Assembly (NCBI GenBank): GCA_003184365.1
Contig: NKYR01000009.1
Location: 124,001 to 188,000, forward strand
DNA: 64,000 nt
Direction: 5' to 3'
From: Evernia prunastri
Lineage: Eukaryota; Ascomycota; Lecanoromycetes; Lecanorales; Parmeliaceae
Shown: in pieces, positions 46,477 to 56,122 of the stretch
Position numbering within the stretch: position 1 is the stretch's first letter
Layout: each line of letters opens with the position of its first letter
Notes under the pieces: generated by a model
The model's database searches: none
What the model saw: only the letters and a program-made list of their open reading frames with translations
Told to the model about the DNA's origin: nothing
Program-made: the position numbers and the translations under genes

Positions 46477-46954
46477 TATGCCACTGGGTGCCATACTCCG
46501 CTGTGTAACTGACTCAGGATTCCGCCAATGGCATAGCCCGATGCATCAGTTTCTACACGTATTGGTAGTTCCGGAGTGAAGTGCTTAAGTACCGGTGCGG
46601 TAGTGAAAGCTGTCTTCAGTTCCTCAAACGCATTCTTCGCCTCGGGTGTAAGAACAAACGAACTCTTGGAGTTATTCTCGTTCGTCTTGGTGCCTCTAGA
46701 TGCAATAGCTGCATCTCTCTGCACTGTGCCTCTAGATGCAATAGCTGCATCTCTCTGCACTGTGCCTCTAGATGGTACAACCCCATCTCTCTGCACGTTG
46801 GAGACTACTCGGGCATGCGAGTCTGTGTCTTCATTTGTGGCTACTCGGGCGTGCGAGTCTGTGCCTATTCGTGACGGTGACATCTTAGTCAACTCCGTCA
46901 GGGGAGCAGCGATTTTGCTAAACCCCTTGATGAACCTGCGATAGAAATTCGCAA
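46477..46954 (-). mobile_element. Gypsy Pol fragment: end of RT connection, short repeat array, RNase H start
   Basis: The same Pol region as the previous fragment reappears with fewer repeats: LTKMSPSR-type connection, one TDSHARV pair, two copies of TVQRDAAIASRG, then SSFVLTPEAKNAFEELKTAF. It is joined to its neighbour by the N at 46476 and interrupted on the right by a solo LTR. Confidence 0.8.
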
Positions 46955-47157
46955 TGTCATAGTTCTAGCTTAGCCCAGTAAGCCCCGGAGCTTGAAAGCC
47001 TCCGAGGCTTGCCCTAATTGGGAAATGAGATCTTGGCGCGAAGAAGACTTCATAGGTTTCCCTTCCTACTTCGTGATTCTTCTTCTTCTTCGCGCAATAT
47101 GTACTTAATCACCTTACATATATAGTTAGTATATATGCCTATTTCTCACCTGTGTCA
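46955..47157. mobile_element. Solo LTR, family E (203 bp) in Gypsy Pol; duplication cgcaa
   Basis: It runs TGTCATAGTTC to CCTGTGTCA, flanked by cgcaa at 46950-46954 and 47158-47162. The undisturbed target is seen at 48486-48499 as attcgcaaagccca. It overlaps at its right flank the duplication of the next LTR. Confidence 0.88.
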
Positions 47158-47166
47158 CGCAAAGCC

Positions 47167-47389
47167 TGTTACGGACGTACCCTAGGTGTCAGGCACATAG
47201 GGAGTGTTTATGGCTATGTGTCTAGCACATAGAGTGTTTATTGGTTATTGACACATTCCCATTGACACATAGGCTAGCGGGGATTCTTCCTAGTATTTAA
47301 GCGCTCTTCTTCTGTACATATTTCCTCCTTATCTAGTTGTCTTATTCAATTTACCCCCATTAGACTTGACTCTGGGCACGGTTCTGACA
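47167..47389 (+). mobile_element. LTR family C (223 bp) directly beside LTR E
   Basis: It runs TGTTACGGACGTACCC to GTTCTGACA, with left flank aagcc. The right flank is ctaca, and the expected Gypsy continuation is absent; the identical LTR at 47881 does continue correctly. This copy may be the end of a full element, or the join is artificial. Confidence 0.8.
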
Positions 47390-47646
47390 CTACAACTAGA
47401 TCATCCACCCTTCCGTTCGTACTGGCAAGCGAACAGTAAAATAAAATTGTCAAACGGGACCGTTGTGAAGCTGTTTCGATAGCAGATCATTGGACACTCG
47501 GGTGTGGCCTACCTACAGGCAAAACGAACCATTCGTGGCTAGGACTTGTTGACCACAAGGAAAACCCCTTACGAGGAGGTCTCGCTGCATACGTGCAAGC
47601 ACCCCAGCATTCGTGCAAACCAATCCCCCCCAACAAACAAACTTTC
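47390..47646. other. Unassigned sequence to the right of LTR C
   Basis: About 257 bp of ordinary composition (starting ctacaactagatcatcc) is found nowhere else in the window and encodes nothing recognisable. It could be the internal leader of the family C retrotransposon, since it follows its LTR directly. Confidence 0.35.
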
Positions 47647-47647
47647 N

Positions 47648-47791
47648 GCTGCATCTCTCTGCACTGTGCCTCTAGATGGTACAACCCCATCTCTCTGCAC
47701 GTTGGAGACTACTCGGGCATGCGAGTCTGTGTCTTCATTTGTGGCTACTCGGGCGTGCGAGTCTGTGCCTGTTCGGGTGCCTCTGGGTGGT
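47648..47791 (-). repeat. Fragment of the Gypsy Pol tandem repeat
   Basis: It encodes parts of TDSHARVATNED and VQRDGVVPSRGT on the minus strand. It lies between a single N (47647) and a 21-N gap and is a loose contig end of the same array. Confidence 0.7.
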
Positions 47792-47812
47792 NNNNNNNNN
47801 NNNNNNNNNNNN
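47792..47812. other. Assembly gap (21 N)
   Basis: A run of 21 N at a repeat boundary. Confidence 0.95.
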
Positions 47813-47871
47813 ATGTACTTAATCACCTTACATATATAGTTAGTATATATGCCTATTTCTCACCTGTGTCA
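47813..47871. mobile_element. 3' end of LTR family E
   Basis: The last 59 bp of the LTR, identical to 47099-47157, are followed by cgcaaagcc as in the other copy. Confidence 0.75.
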
Positions 47872-47880
47872 CGCAAAGCC

Positions 47881-48103
47881 TGTTACGGACGTACCCTAGG
47901 TGTCAGGCACATAGGGAGTGTTTATGGCTATGTGTCTAGCACATAGAGTGTTTATTGGTTATTGACACATTCCCATTGACACATAGGCTAGCGGGGATTC
48001 TTCCTAGTATTTAAGCGCTCTTCTTCTGTACATATTTCCTCCTTATCTAGTTGTCTTATTCAATTTACCCCCATTAGACTTGACTCTGGGCACGGTTCTG
48101 ACA
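47881..48103 (+). mobile_element. Solo LTR, family C (223 bp); duplication aagcc
   Basis: It runs TGTTACGGACG to TTCTGACA with aagcc at 47876-47880 and 48104-48108. The Gypsy RT sequence cccacgaagacctgaat resumes immediately to the right, so this is a clean solo insertion. Confidence 0.9.
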
Positions 48104-49467
48104 AAGCCCACGAAGACCTGAATCTCGCGTACGGATTTCAGTTCTGGCCAGTTTTTGACTGACTGGATTCGGTCTTCCTCCATGNTTGGAGACTACTCGG
48201 GCATGCGAGTCTGTGTCTTCATTTGTGGCTACTCGGGCGTGCGAGTCTGTGCCTGTTCGGGTGCCTCTGGGTGGTACAACTACACCTCTCTGCACTGTGC
48301 CTCTGAATGCGATGCTAGCATTCCTCTGCACGTTGTAGACTACTCGGGCATGCGAGTCTGTGTCTTCATTTGTGGCTACTCGGGCATGCGAGTCTATGTC
48401 TATTCGTGACGGTGACATCTTAGTCAACTCCGTCAGGGGAGCAGCGATTTTGCTAAACCCCTTGATGAACCTGCGATAAAAATTCGCAAAGCCCACGAAG
48501 ACCTGAATCTCGCGTACGGATTTCAGTTCTGGCCAGTTTTTGACTGACTGGATTCGGTCTTCCTCCATGCTCACTCCCGTAGGGGCGATGACATAGCCTA
48601 GGAAGTGTACTTTGTCTGTGCCGAACCTGCACTTTTGGAGATTGATGAACAGACCATGCTGTCTCAATTTGTCCAGAACCCACTTTACAGCCTCGACGTG
48701 CTTAGCACCAGTGTCTTGCGTGTAAATGAGAATGTCATCAAGGTAAACAATGCAAAAGACATCTAGCTTCTCAGCCAATGCTTGATTGATGTACGCTTGA
48801 AACGATGCAGGGGCATTTGTGAGCCCAAATGGCAAGACTTGGTATTCGAAGTGGCCGTAGCGTGTTCGAAACGCAGTCTTCCATTCGTCCCCCGCCTTGA
48901 TACGAAGACGGTGGTACGCTGCAGTGAGATCCAATTGAGTTTATCTCTTGGCCATGGCTAGGCGATCAATTGATTCCCCGACGAGAGGGAGAGGGTACCG
49001 ATTCTTGATCGTGATCAGATTCAGTCCTCGATAGTCCACACAGAGGCGTAAGCCCCCACCGGGTTTTCGTACAAAGAGGATTGGTGACCCCGCCGGTGAA
49101 GTGGATGGCCGTATGAAGCCATTAGCAAGGTTACTCTCGATGTACCCTCGTAGGGTCTCGAGCTCTACCTCGTTCAGGTTGTAGATTGGACCGTGGGGCG
49201 GCTGTCGCTCATCCATGAGGTCGATGGCGTGGTCTGCAGGTCCATGCTCTGGTAGCTCGGCAGCACCACTGTCCGAAAAGACATCAGAGTACTCGCTGTA
49301 CTCCGACGGTAGCTCCACAGCCTCAGTGACAACATTATTTGCCTGAGCGATGTGTTGCTGACGATCCCTATGAACAGGAGGCTCATTAGCGGTGGTCACT
49401 TGACGCGCATGTATTACAAAACAGTGTGCTTCTTTATCAAGGGCCAGCTTAGCAAACTCCTTTGGAT
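48104..49467 (-). mobile_element. Gypsy Pol: reverse transcriptase, with repeat start (broken copy)
   Basis: Minus frames give DLTAAYHRLRIKAGDEWKTA, GHFEYQVLPFGLTNAPASFQ and the RT active site FCIVYLDDILIYTQ, then VGFANFYRRFIKGFSKIAAP and the TDSHARV array (48186-48410). To the right is SPILFVRKPGGGLRLCVDYR. A stop interrupts near 48,940 (ggccatggctagg...gtttatctc), where the other copies read through, so this copy has point damage. Single Ns lie at 48185 and 49468. Confidence 0.82.
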
Positions 49468-49468
49468 N

Positions 49469-50073
49469 GTGTCTTGCGTGTAAATGAGAATGTCATCAAG
49501 GTAAACAATGCAAAAGACATCTAGCTTCTCAGCCAATGCTTGATTGATGTACGCTTGAAACGTTGCAGGGGCATTTGTGAGCCCAAATGGCAAGACTTGG
49601 TATTCGAAGTGGCCGTAGCGTGTTCGAAACGCAGTCTTCCATTCGTCCCCCGCCTTGATACGAAGACGGTGGTACGCTGCAGTGAGATCCAATTGAGTAT
49701 ATCTCTTGGCCATGGCCAGGCGATCAATTGATTCCCCGACGAGAGGGAGAGGGTACCGATTCTTGATCGTGATCAGATTCAGTCCTCGATAGTCCACACA
49801 GAGGCGTAAGCCCCCACCGGGTTTTCGTACAAAGAGGATTGGTGACCCCGCCGGTGAAGTGGATGGCCGTATGAAGCCGTTGGCAAGGTTACTCTCGATG
49901 TACCCTCGTAGGGTCTCGAGCTCTACCTCGTTCAGGTTGTAGATTGGACCGTGGGGCGGCTGTCGCTCATCCATGAGGTCGATGGCGTGGTCTGCAGGTC
50001 CATGCTCTGGTAGCTCGGCAGCACCACTGTCCGAAAAGACATCAGAGTACTCGCTGTACTTCGACGGTAGCTC
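49469..50073 (-). mobile_element. Gypsy RT fragment (second copy)
   Basis: It is open on the minus strand from ELPSKYSEYSDVF through KPGGGLRLCVDYRGLN, LDLTAAYHRLRIKAG and VLPFGLTNAPATFQAY to YLDDILIYTQD. Single Ns at 49468 and 50074 bound it. It duplicates its neighbours almost exactly. Confidence 0.8.
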
Positions 50074-50074
50074 N

Positions 50075-51580
50075 CAAATGGCAAGACTTGGTATTCGAAG
50101 TGGCCGTAGCGTGTTCGAAACGCAGTCTTCCATTCGTCCCCCGCCTTGATACGAAGACGGTGGTACGCTGCAGTGAGATCCAATTGAGTATATCTCTTGG
50201 CCATGGCCAGGCGATCAATTGATTCCCCGACGAGAGGGAGAGGGTACCGATTCTTGATCGTGATCAGATTCAGTCCTCGATAGTCCACACAGAGGCGTAA
50301 GCCCCCACCGGGTTTTCGTACAAAGAGGATTGGTGACCCCGCCGGTGAAGTGGATGGACGTATGAAGCCGTTGGCAAGGTTACTCTCGATGTACCCTCGT
50401 AGGGTCTCGAGCTCTACCTCGTTCAGGTTGTAGATTGGACCGTGGGGCGGCTGTCGCTCATCCATGAGGTCGATGGCGTGGTCTGCAGGTCCATGCTCTG
50501 GTAGCTCGGCAGCACCACTGTCCGAAAAGACATCAGAGTACTCGCTGTACTTCGACGGTAGCTCCACAGCCTCAGTGACAACATTATTTGCCTGAGCGAT
50601 GTGTTGCTGACGATCCCTATGAACAGGAGGCTCATTAGCGGTGGTCACTTGACGCGCATGTATTACAAAACAGTGTGCTTCTTTATCAAGGGCCAGCTTA
50701 GCAAACTCCTTTGGATCGATGACATCCACTCGGCAAGTGGTCGTAAGAGCCACTGCTGCAGTGTATGTCCTCCACTGGAACGATCTCTTAGACCAATCGA
50801 TATTGGGGTTCGCCATGGTCAGCCATGGCATGCCAAGAATCATTCGAGTGTTGATGTCTGCAGCGAGGAAGGTGTCCTGAAAGTAGCGAACTCGACCTTG
50901 TTGGTCCTCCTGCTGAAATTCGATATAATGCATCCCGTAGGTCTTAACTGCCTCGCCATGGATAGCACTAAGTCCGATGTTCGTATTGAGAATCGGCAAG
51001 CCCATCTTTTGAGCAGTCACACGATTGATGATGTTCACTTCAGCACCACTGTCAGCCAGCGCACTAAAGGACTTGGTCTTACCCCTGGCGTTCAGCACTA
51101 GGGTATTCTTGATGAAGATACTATCCATTTTCGACAGTTCTTTGATCCGCTGAGTCACAGCGTGAACCTTGGCCGCCCACACCCTTACATCGACAATGGG
51201 CTCTGCTTTGACAGCTGGCGGTGGGTTCGATTCGATATCCGACTCGGAGTTCGATTCGAAAATTCGAGTCAGACTAGCCTCGTTCGACGAGATATCCATT
51301 GGCTCGGATTCGTCAACGAAATGGGTAGTGATAGTTGCCCCTCGTAGTGGCACAGCGGTCGGAGCCATTACTGTGCCTACTTGTTTTTTGCCGCTTCGAG
51401 CATTGCTTGTGAGTCATGCAATATTTGATCCTTAGCTGTGCAGTCACGAGTCTTATGTCTAGGCAAACCACATTTGAAACACGCCTGATCTTTCCAGCGG
51501 CGGTCTCGAACATCGTCAGACAGTTTGTCTTTCCACATAACGAAGGGAGCTTTAGTGCTTAAGTCCTTGTTATCATCACG
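50075..51580 (-). mobile_element. Gypsy Gag end, protease and RT start
   Basis: The Gag tail has a CCHC knuckle, CFKCGLPRHKTRDC, and stops at TAG 51377. Pol starts at ATG 51368, eight bases further on and in another frame. The protease is SALADSGAEVNIINRVTAQ and MILGMPWL. RT begins with FIRPSTSPAGSPILFVRKPG. The frame ends at the N at 50074. The short Gag-stop/Pol-start gap suggests re-initiation or frameshifting for Pol expression. Confidence 0.85.
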
Positions 51581-51581
51581 N

Positions 51582-51750
51582 CTGGTCGAAGCCGAATTCG
51601 ACAGCAAGGACCCTCAGGCCATGCTCGATGCTCTGGCCAAGGACTATCAACCCAAGGGCACAGGTCTCTACAGGGAGTTGGTGCGCCGAATGTTCAGCCT
51701 AACACTCGGCGAAGGTGGGGTTCGCCAATACGAAAAGGACTTCCGTAAGG
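51582..51750 (+). pseudogene. Retrotransposon Gag fragment on the plus strand
   Basis: The frame LVEAEFDSKDPQAMLDALAK, then YRELVRRMFSLTLGEGGVRQ, resembles a fungal LTR-retrotransposon Gag (capsid-like) segment. It is unlike the Copia Gag in this window, as far as can be judged. It is bounded by an N on the left and by an unmarked junction near 51750 with minus-strand Gypsy sequence. Confidence 0.55.
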
Positions 51751-52067
51751 AACGATCTCTTAGACCAATCGATATTGGGGTTCGCCATGGTCAGCCATGG
51801 CATGCCAAGAATCATTCGAGTGTTGATGTCTGCAGCGAGGAAGGTGTCCTGAAAGTAGCGAACTCGACCTTGTTGGTCCTCCTGCTGAAATTCGATATAA
51901 TGCATCCCGTAGGTCTTAACTGCCTCGCCATAGATAGCACTAAGTCCGATGTTCGTATTGAGAATCGGCAAGCCCATCTTTTGAGCAGTCACACGATTGA
52001 TGATGTTCACTTCAGCACCACTGTCAGCCAGCGCACTAAAGGACTTGGTCTTACCCCTGGCGTTCAG
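51751..52067 (-). pseudogene. Gypsy protease fragment (second copy)
   Basis: It is nearly identical to 50780-51093, encoding SALADSGAEVNIINRVTAQ and MILGMPWLTMANPNIDW. Both borders are abrupt, without N: on the left at ggaacgatctc, on the right at gcgttcag, where single-copy-looking sequence begins. This is the right edge of the transposon island. Confidence 0.7.
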
Positions 52068-53300
52068 TCTGGGCCATTTCCTGTGCGAAATGGCCAGCAA
52101 ATTCTATGCAATCACAGCTACTCTAGAGCTTGGCGCCAAGCTATGGGGAAAGAGAAATTGAGCTCGGACTCTCATACCTCTCACTCTCTCAATGTCTTTG
52201 GAATCATGTTCACCTCCACTCCATTCTCCATTCTCCCTGGTGCTTGATGCTCATCTAACAACAACCTCGATAATGCTCTTTAGTGTTTTCATCTCTGCTA
52301 TCCACGTCTGGATTATCATTTCCCCGAAATAGTAGCTGCCAGACAAAATTCCCTTCCGGCCTTCCTCCCGAATCCTATCATCTAGATGCTGCCAGACACA
52401 TTTGAAGACGCGATAGCCCGTTATCGCTTGGTCAACCCTCCGCCGTATGTGCTTGCCGCCCGCAACATATGACATTCTCATGGTCTTTGTCCATCCAAAC
52501 ACACCTCCAAACTGTCTCCTTACCGCCAGCCACGTATGATAACCCCCTATCTACGTCCATGCATTCCAACACCACCCCGGACCGGACTTCCGTTTCTGTC
52601 CATCCCATGCTCCACATGGCTTCCACAATGCTCAATGAATGAGCCTGCTGAGTGCCTAGGGTCGTTGTTGAGGTATGTGAAGGCGCGCAGTAAGCCTAGA
52701 CACATGCCAATGCTCAGTGTGTGATGAACCTTTGCGAACTCCACCATCTTGCTTGTGTGAATTCTTTCCAATCGATGTGGCAGGCGATGCTTGCGGTCTC
52801 TCAAACACGCGGTTGCGGTGTGGGTTTTCCTAGTTATGCCAACAACTGCTCGCGTGTGCATTGGAAGTATCTTCGATTTGTGTCGCTGGAAAGGCAGAGC
52901 GCTCTCAATGGATGACTTCCGCCTTGAATATCATATAAATGCTCTTCTCCGGGAAACTTGTTTTCGCCGGTCACCATCATCTTTGAAGTGACCGTTTGCC
53001 TGAAAATACTCTCCTCAAAATCAGTCACTGGGACCTTGTCATCGGTCGGGTATGTAGCTTACGCGTTCTCCGGCCGAAGTATCTCGGTATCTCCTCTTCC
53101 TCTAAAGACCCGGCATGCTGTGCGTAGAAACACCCGTAGCAGCCACGGCCTGCTGCGTTTCCTCCTTGCTGTCTCGACGTCTTCTCTTGGCATCGTGACG
53201 AACGAGTCAAGCGTTACCAAAGTTGGCTTTCTAGGTGATGCCTCGGACCATAGAGCTGGAGATGGTATCAGACCTACAATATAGTCTCGGGAGTTGGATC
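52068..53300 (-). pseudogene. Unrecognised decayed coding region
   Basis: Minus-strand frames are broken but coding-like: VTDFEESIFRQTVTSKMMVT, LYDIQGGSHPLRALCLSSDT, LGLLRAFTYLNNDPRHSAGS and LSYVAGGKETVWRCVWMDKD. Stops and frame changes separate them. I do not recognise the family; a large fungal multi-copy family such as heterokaryon-incompatibility proteins is one possibility but no diagnostic motif was seen. MSYVAGGKHIRRRV is a second, similar YVAGGK phrase, hinting at an internal duplication. Confidence 0.35.
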
Positions 53301-55540
53301 CTACCAGAAGACCGACAATGTAAAAGTCACAACACTTGTGGCTGAGCCTGAGCGGTCGAGTTGTGTCTTATCAAATGCCGTCTGCCCCGATGAACAGAAC
53401 ACATTTGCAATGTGTGCGATACAGTGTTTGAAAAGTACGCATGAAGTGGCTCTGTCGACGCATGTTGAATCTGGCGGTATTTGAGCTGTACCGTGAGGTC
53501 CTATCGAGAACGAAGCGATTTGGGCAGTTCGGAAGCAGCAGGGAAATTTGTTGCAGTCGTGTTCTGTTTCTTTTTGTGGCGGCTCGGTGAAGATCTAAGG
53601 CGTTTGCCGACATCTCATGAAGGCTCAGGAAAGATTTCCACACCACGACAACAGGAGGACTTGTTAAGTTGGAGTTTTTGTTTTTTTGTTTTTTTTTTTT
53701 GGAACTAAAATATACTTCACAAAGAATCAAATGGATAAGAGAACGGGCAGCCGTGAGGCGGGGTCATTTGCTCTGACCTGGGGCACCAGGCGAGGCGAAC
53801 CTCGGCGGCGGTCGGCCACATGTGCACGCTATGTATCACTATTAGCAGCAGGCATTAGGAGACGAATGGCTTTTGCATACGCGACCGACCAGCCGATTTG
53901 GCCGCCGCCAGGACGATCAGCGGTTGCCACCTTCCGGCTGCCGCGTTCAAACGGGACAGAGGTCCCGGCATATTGATATGAAAAAAAGATAAAAAACTTC
54001 AGTGATAGTTTGTCTTTCGAGAAAAGCCAATAAAACTGTTTGTAGAAGTTTTGTGTAAGATATGTGCAGAAGAAAGAGAGTCTGAGAGAGCGGAATCTAT
54101 ATACCAGAATCTAACGCTAACGCAGACAATACCTATCATGGAAGGAGCATTGACTGCTGTTGCAACGCACTCGGTGACTTTTGGCACGGACTACAACTAC
54201 GCAGTATAAGAGGCACTTTCGCACATCTACATCAAGGAAAGCACAACCGCTTTTGGAGATATGCTCCCAGAACTCGAATCCAACGAGGAATGAAAGAGCC
54301 GCATGGTTTCGCAAAATAGGTAACTGTCCAGTATACAGCAGCGAACATGCAAGGTGTATAGAAGCAGCTTCGGAGCAAACTACCAGTCTGGAAGATGGAA
54401 ATGGGAAAGCACAAGATTGGAAAATACAGGTTTTTGATTAAGATATCGATTCAGAATCTAAAATGATCCTCCGCTTTGCACTTGGTATGAGGGAGAGCTT
54501 GCATGGCATGAACATCCCTACCAGCCCAGTAGGCACACCAACAGTTACAACCTTGGCTCAGCAAAGCTGAGGAGCTCGTGGCAGAACCAGGGGATAGCAG
54601 GATTTCAGATGTGCTACCCAAAAGACATATTGGATACATGTCGAGTGACAAAATTGATTCGTCAGAGACCTCAATCCAAATACCAAAAGGACCTTCAGAA
54701 GCGGTAAATCTGGTTGCAGCAGCCTACTTCTGAGCTGACCTTCGGGAATATATTGAAGTCACTCGAAACTTTCCCATCTCCTTGCTTTCAGAAGCAAAGG
54801 TTAAGCTTCTGAACGCTAAACCATCAAGCGAGGGTATGGATCTTTGAAAGAGAATATTCAGCCTTCTGAGACCTATTCTACGAGCGCGAATTTGCTTCCG
54901 TTACCATCAATCTTATTTCACGAACTAATGATTTATCTCAGACACCTTCACACACATTCAGAATAAAGATTTCTGATCGCAATAGATGCATTATCAATAG
55001 GTCCTAGACCGCTCCTTCTCAGAATTCGAGAATGTGTCCCAGATCTAAGCTGCATCGCCGTGGAAGAGCTATCGAACGCTTTCTTGCTATGATCTGTCGT
55101 GCGCGGGTTTCCGTATGGCTTAGGTTGGATAGAGCTACTGGCAATATCAGGCGTTTGAGGACTTTGTCTTTGGGCCAAGGAAGGAATTAAGCCAACAAAG
55201 ACATGGTTCTCGTCGAGCAAACGGGAGTCAAATGAAGCCTTTGTCTTGAACATTACATGTAGGGACCATTATTGAGGTGATCTACTTGTAAGGTACCGTC
55301 AGGAAAGGTTACACAGAGTCAAAGTCTCAGAAAATGTTCCGAAAGCGCGCTGGTTCTTGTGCAGAAACTCAAGAATTGTGCACTTACCTCAGAGATTTGG
55401 AGACTATGTCAAAAGCCAAGTACCACTTCAGGATGCATAGACTGCCGGCGAATGTATCTGACACCCGTGGAAAGGACTATTGAGTTGCAGACCGGTATGC
55501 TTTGGCATCAGCTAAGTTGTATATTTCAACTTGCGGATAT
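53301..55540. other. Gene-poor region with broken open frames
   Basis: Nothing is firmly supported. A T-rich run lies at about 53,670-53,700. A plus stretch at about 54,571-54,735 (ELVAEPGDSRISDVLPKRHI) and a minus frame at 54,948-55,253 (FVGLIPSLAQRQSPQTPDI) are open but unrecognised. The sequence is not RIP-type, so it looks like decayed single-copy or old element DNA. Confidence 0.4.
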
Positions 55541-55544
55541 AGCA

Positions 55545-55705
55545 AGAACAATGCATAGAGGATATCATTACGGAGTACGCATGGATTTGTGCACGTATTT
55601 GGGGGCTATCGATCAGAACAAGCTGACGTTTTCACCAAAGGTATCATTTACCAAGGCACCAAAGCCATGTCTCTTGCACGTCAAATGATCCTCATTTAGG
55701 AAAAG
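55545..55705 (+). pseudogene. Relic of a Copia RNase H C-terminus
   Basis: The frame YRSEQADVFTKGIIYQGTKA, ending in TAG, matches the (Q)LADIFTKG signature that closes Copia RNase H. The preceding ARTMHRGYHYGVR in another frame resembles the upstream H-I-x-x-R-Y-H-x-R block. One frameshift is therefore needed. It is unrelated to the Copia element at 33-42 kb, whose end reads NPADAMTK. Confidence 0.5.
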
Positions 55706-56122
55706 TCCGTTTCAGTTATTATCTTGTTGAGGCAACGTGCCCAATTGAATTCGAGGACGAAATAGTGCAACGACATTCGCTACTATCCTCTATGCATGCT
55801 CCTGCTACATGATCTTACTGGTGTCCGCATAGGTTCTGCTTGCGTTCGGTCCCCTGTTTCAAGGCGAGTTAATCTAACCTCTTCCCTTATGGCCGCTCTT
55901 GGGTTTAGTCTTGGGCTATTCTACATCCGAGTGCAATACTGAGCCCGTTCACCCATTCATAGATGGAACGTATCCCTCCGTTTTCAAGCAACACCAGCCA
56001 GCAATCGTGCACAATAGAAGCTTCAGCAGCGATCAATACTAGCCGGTCATTGCTATCGTTCTCGGCGCTTAAATCGGATTATATCATTTGAGGTGAGTAA
56101 GCAAATCACCTTTCATGACCTA
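55706..56122. other. Intergenic region, no feature seen
   Basis: About 420 bp without an ORF; its right part is probably the 3' untranslated region of the minus-strand RBM5-like gene. Confidence 0.5.

Noticed and set aside
45844..46512. 222-codon plus frame with repeated HVVDYSGMRVCVF phrase
   Set aside because: Antisense of the Gypsy repeat array; a 147-bp unit without stops leaves several frames open, and RNase H lies on the minus strand.
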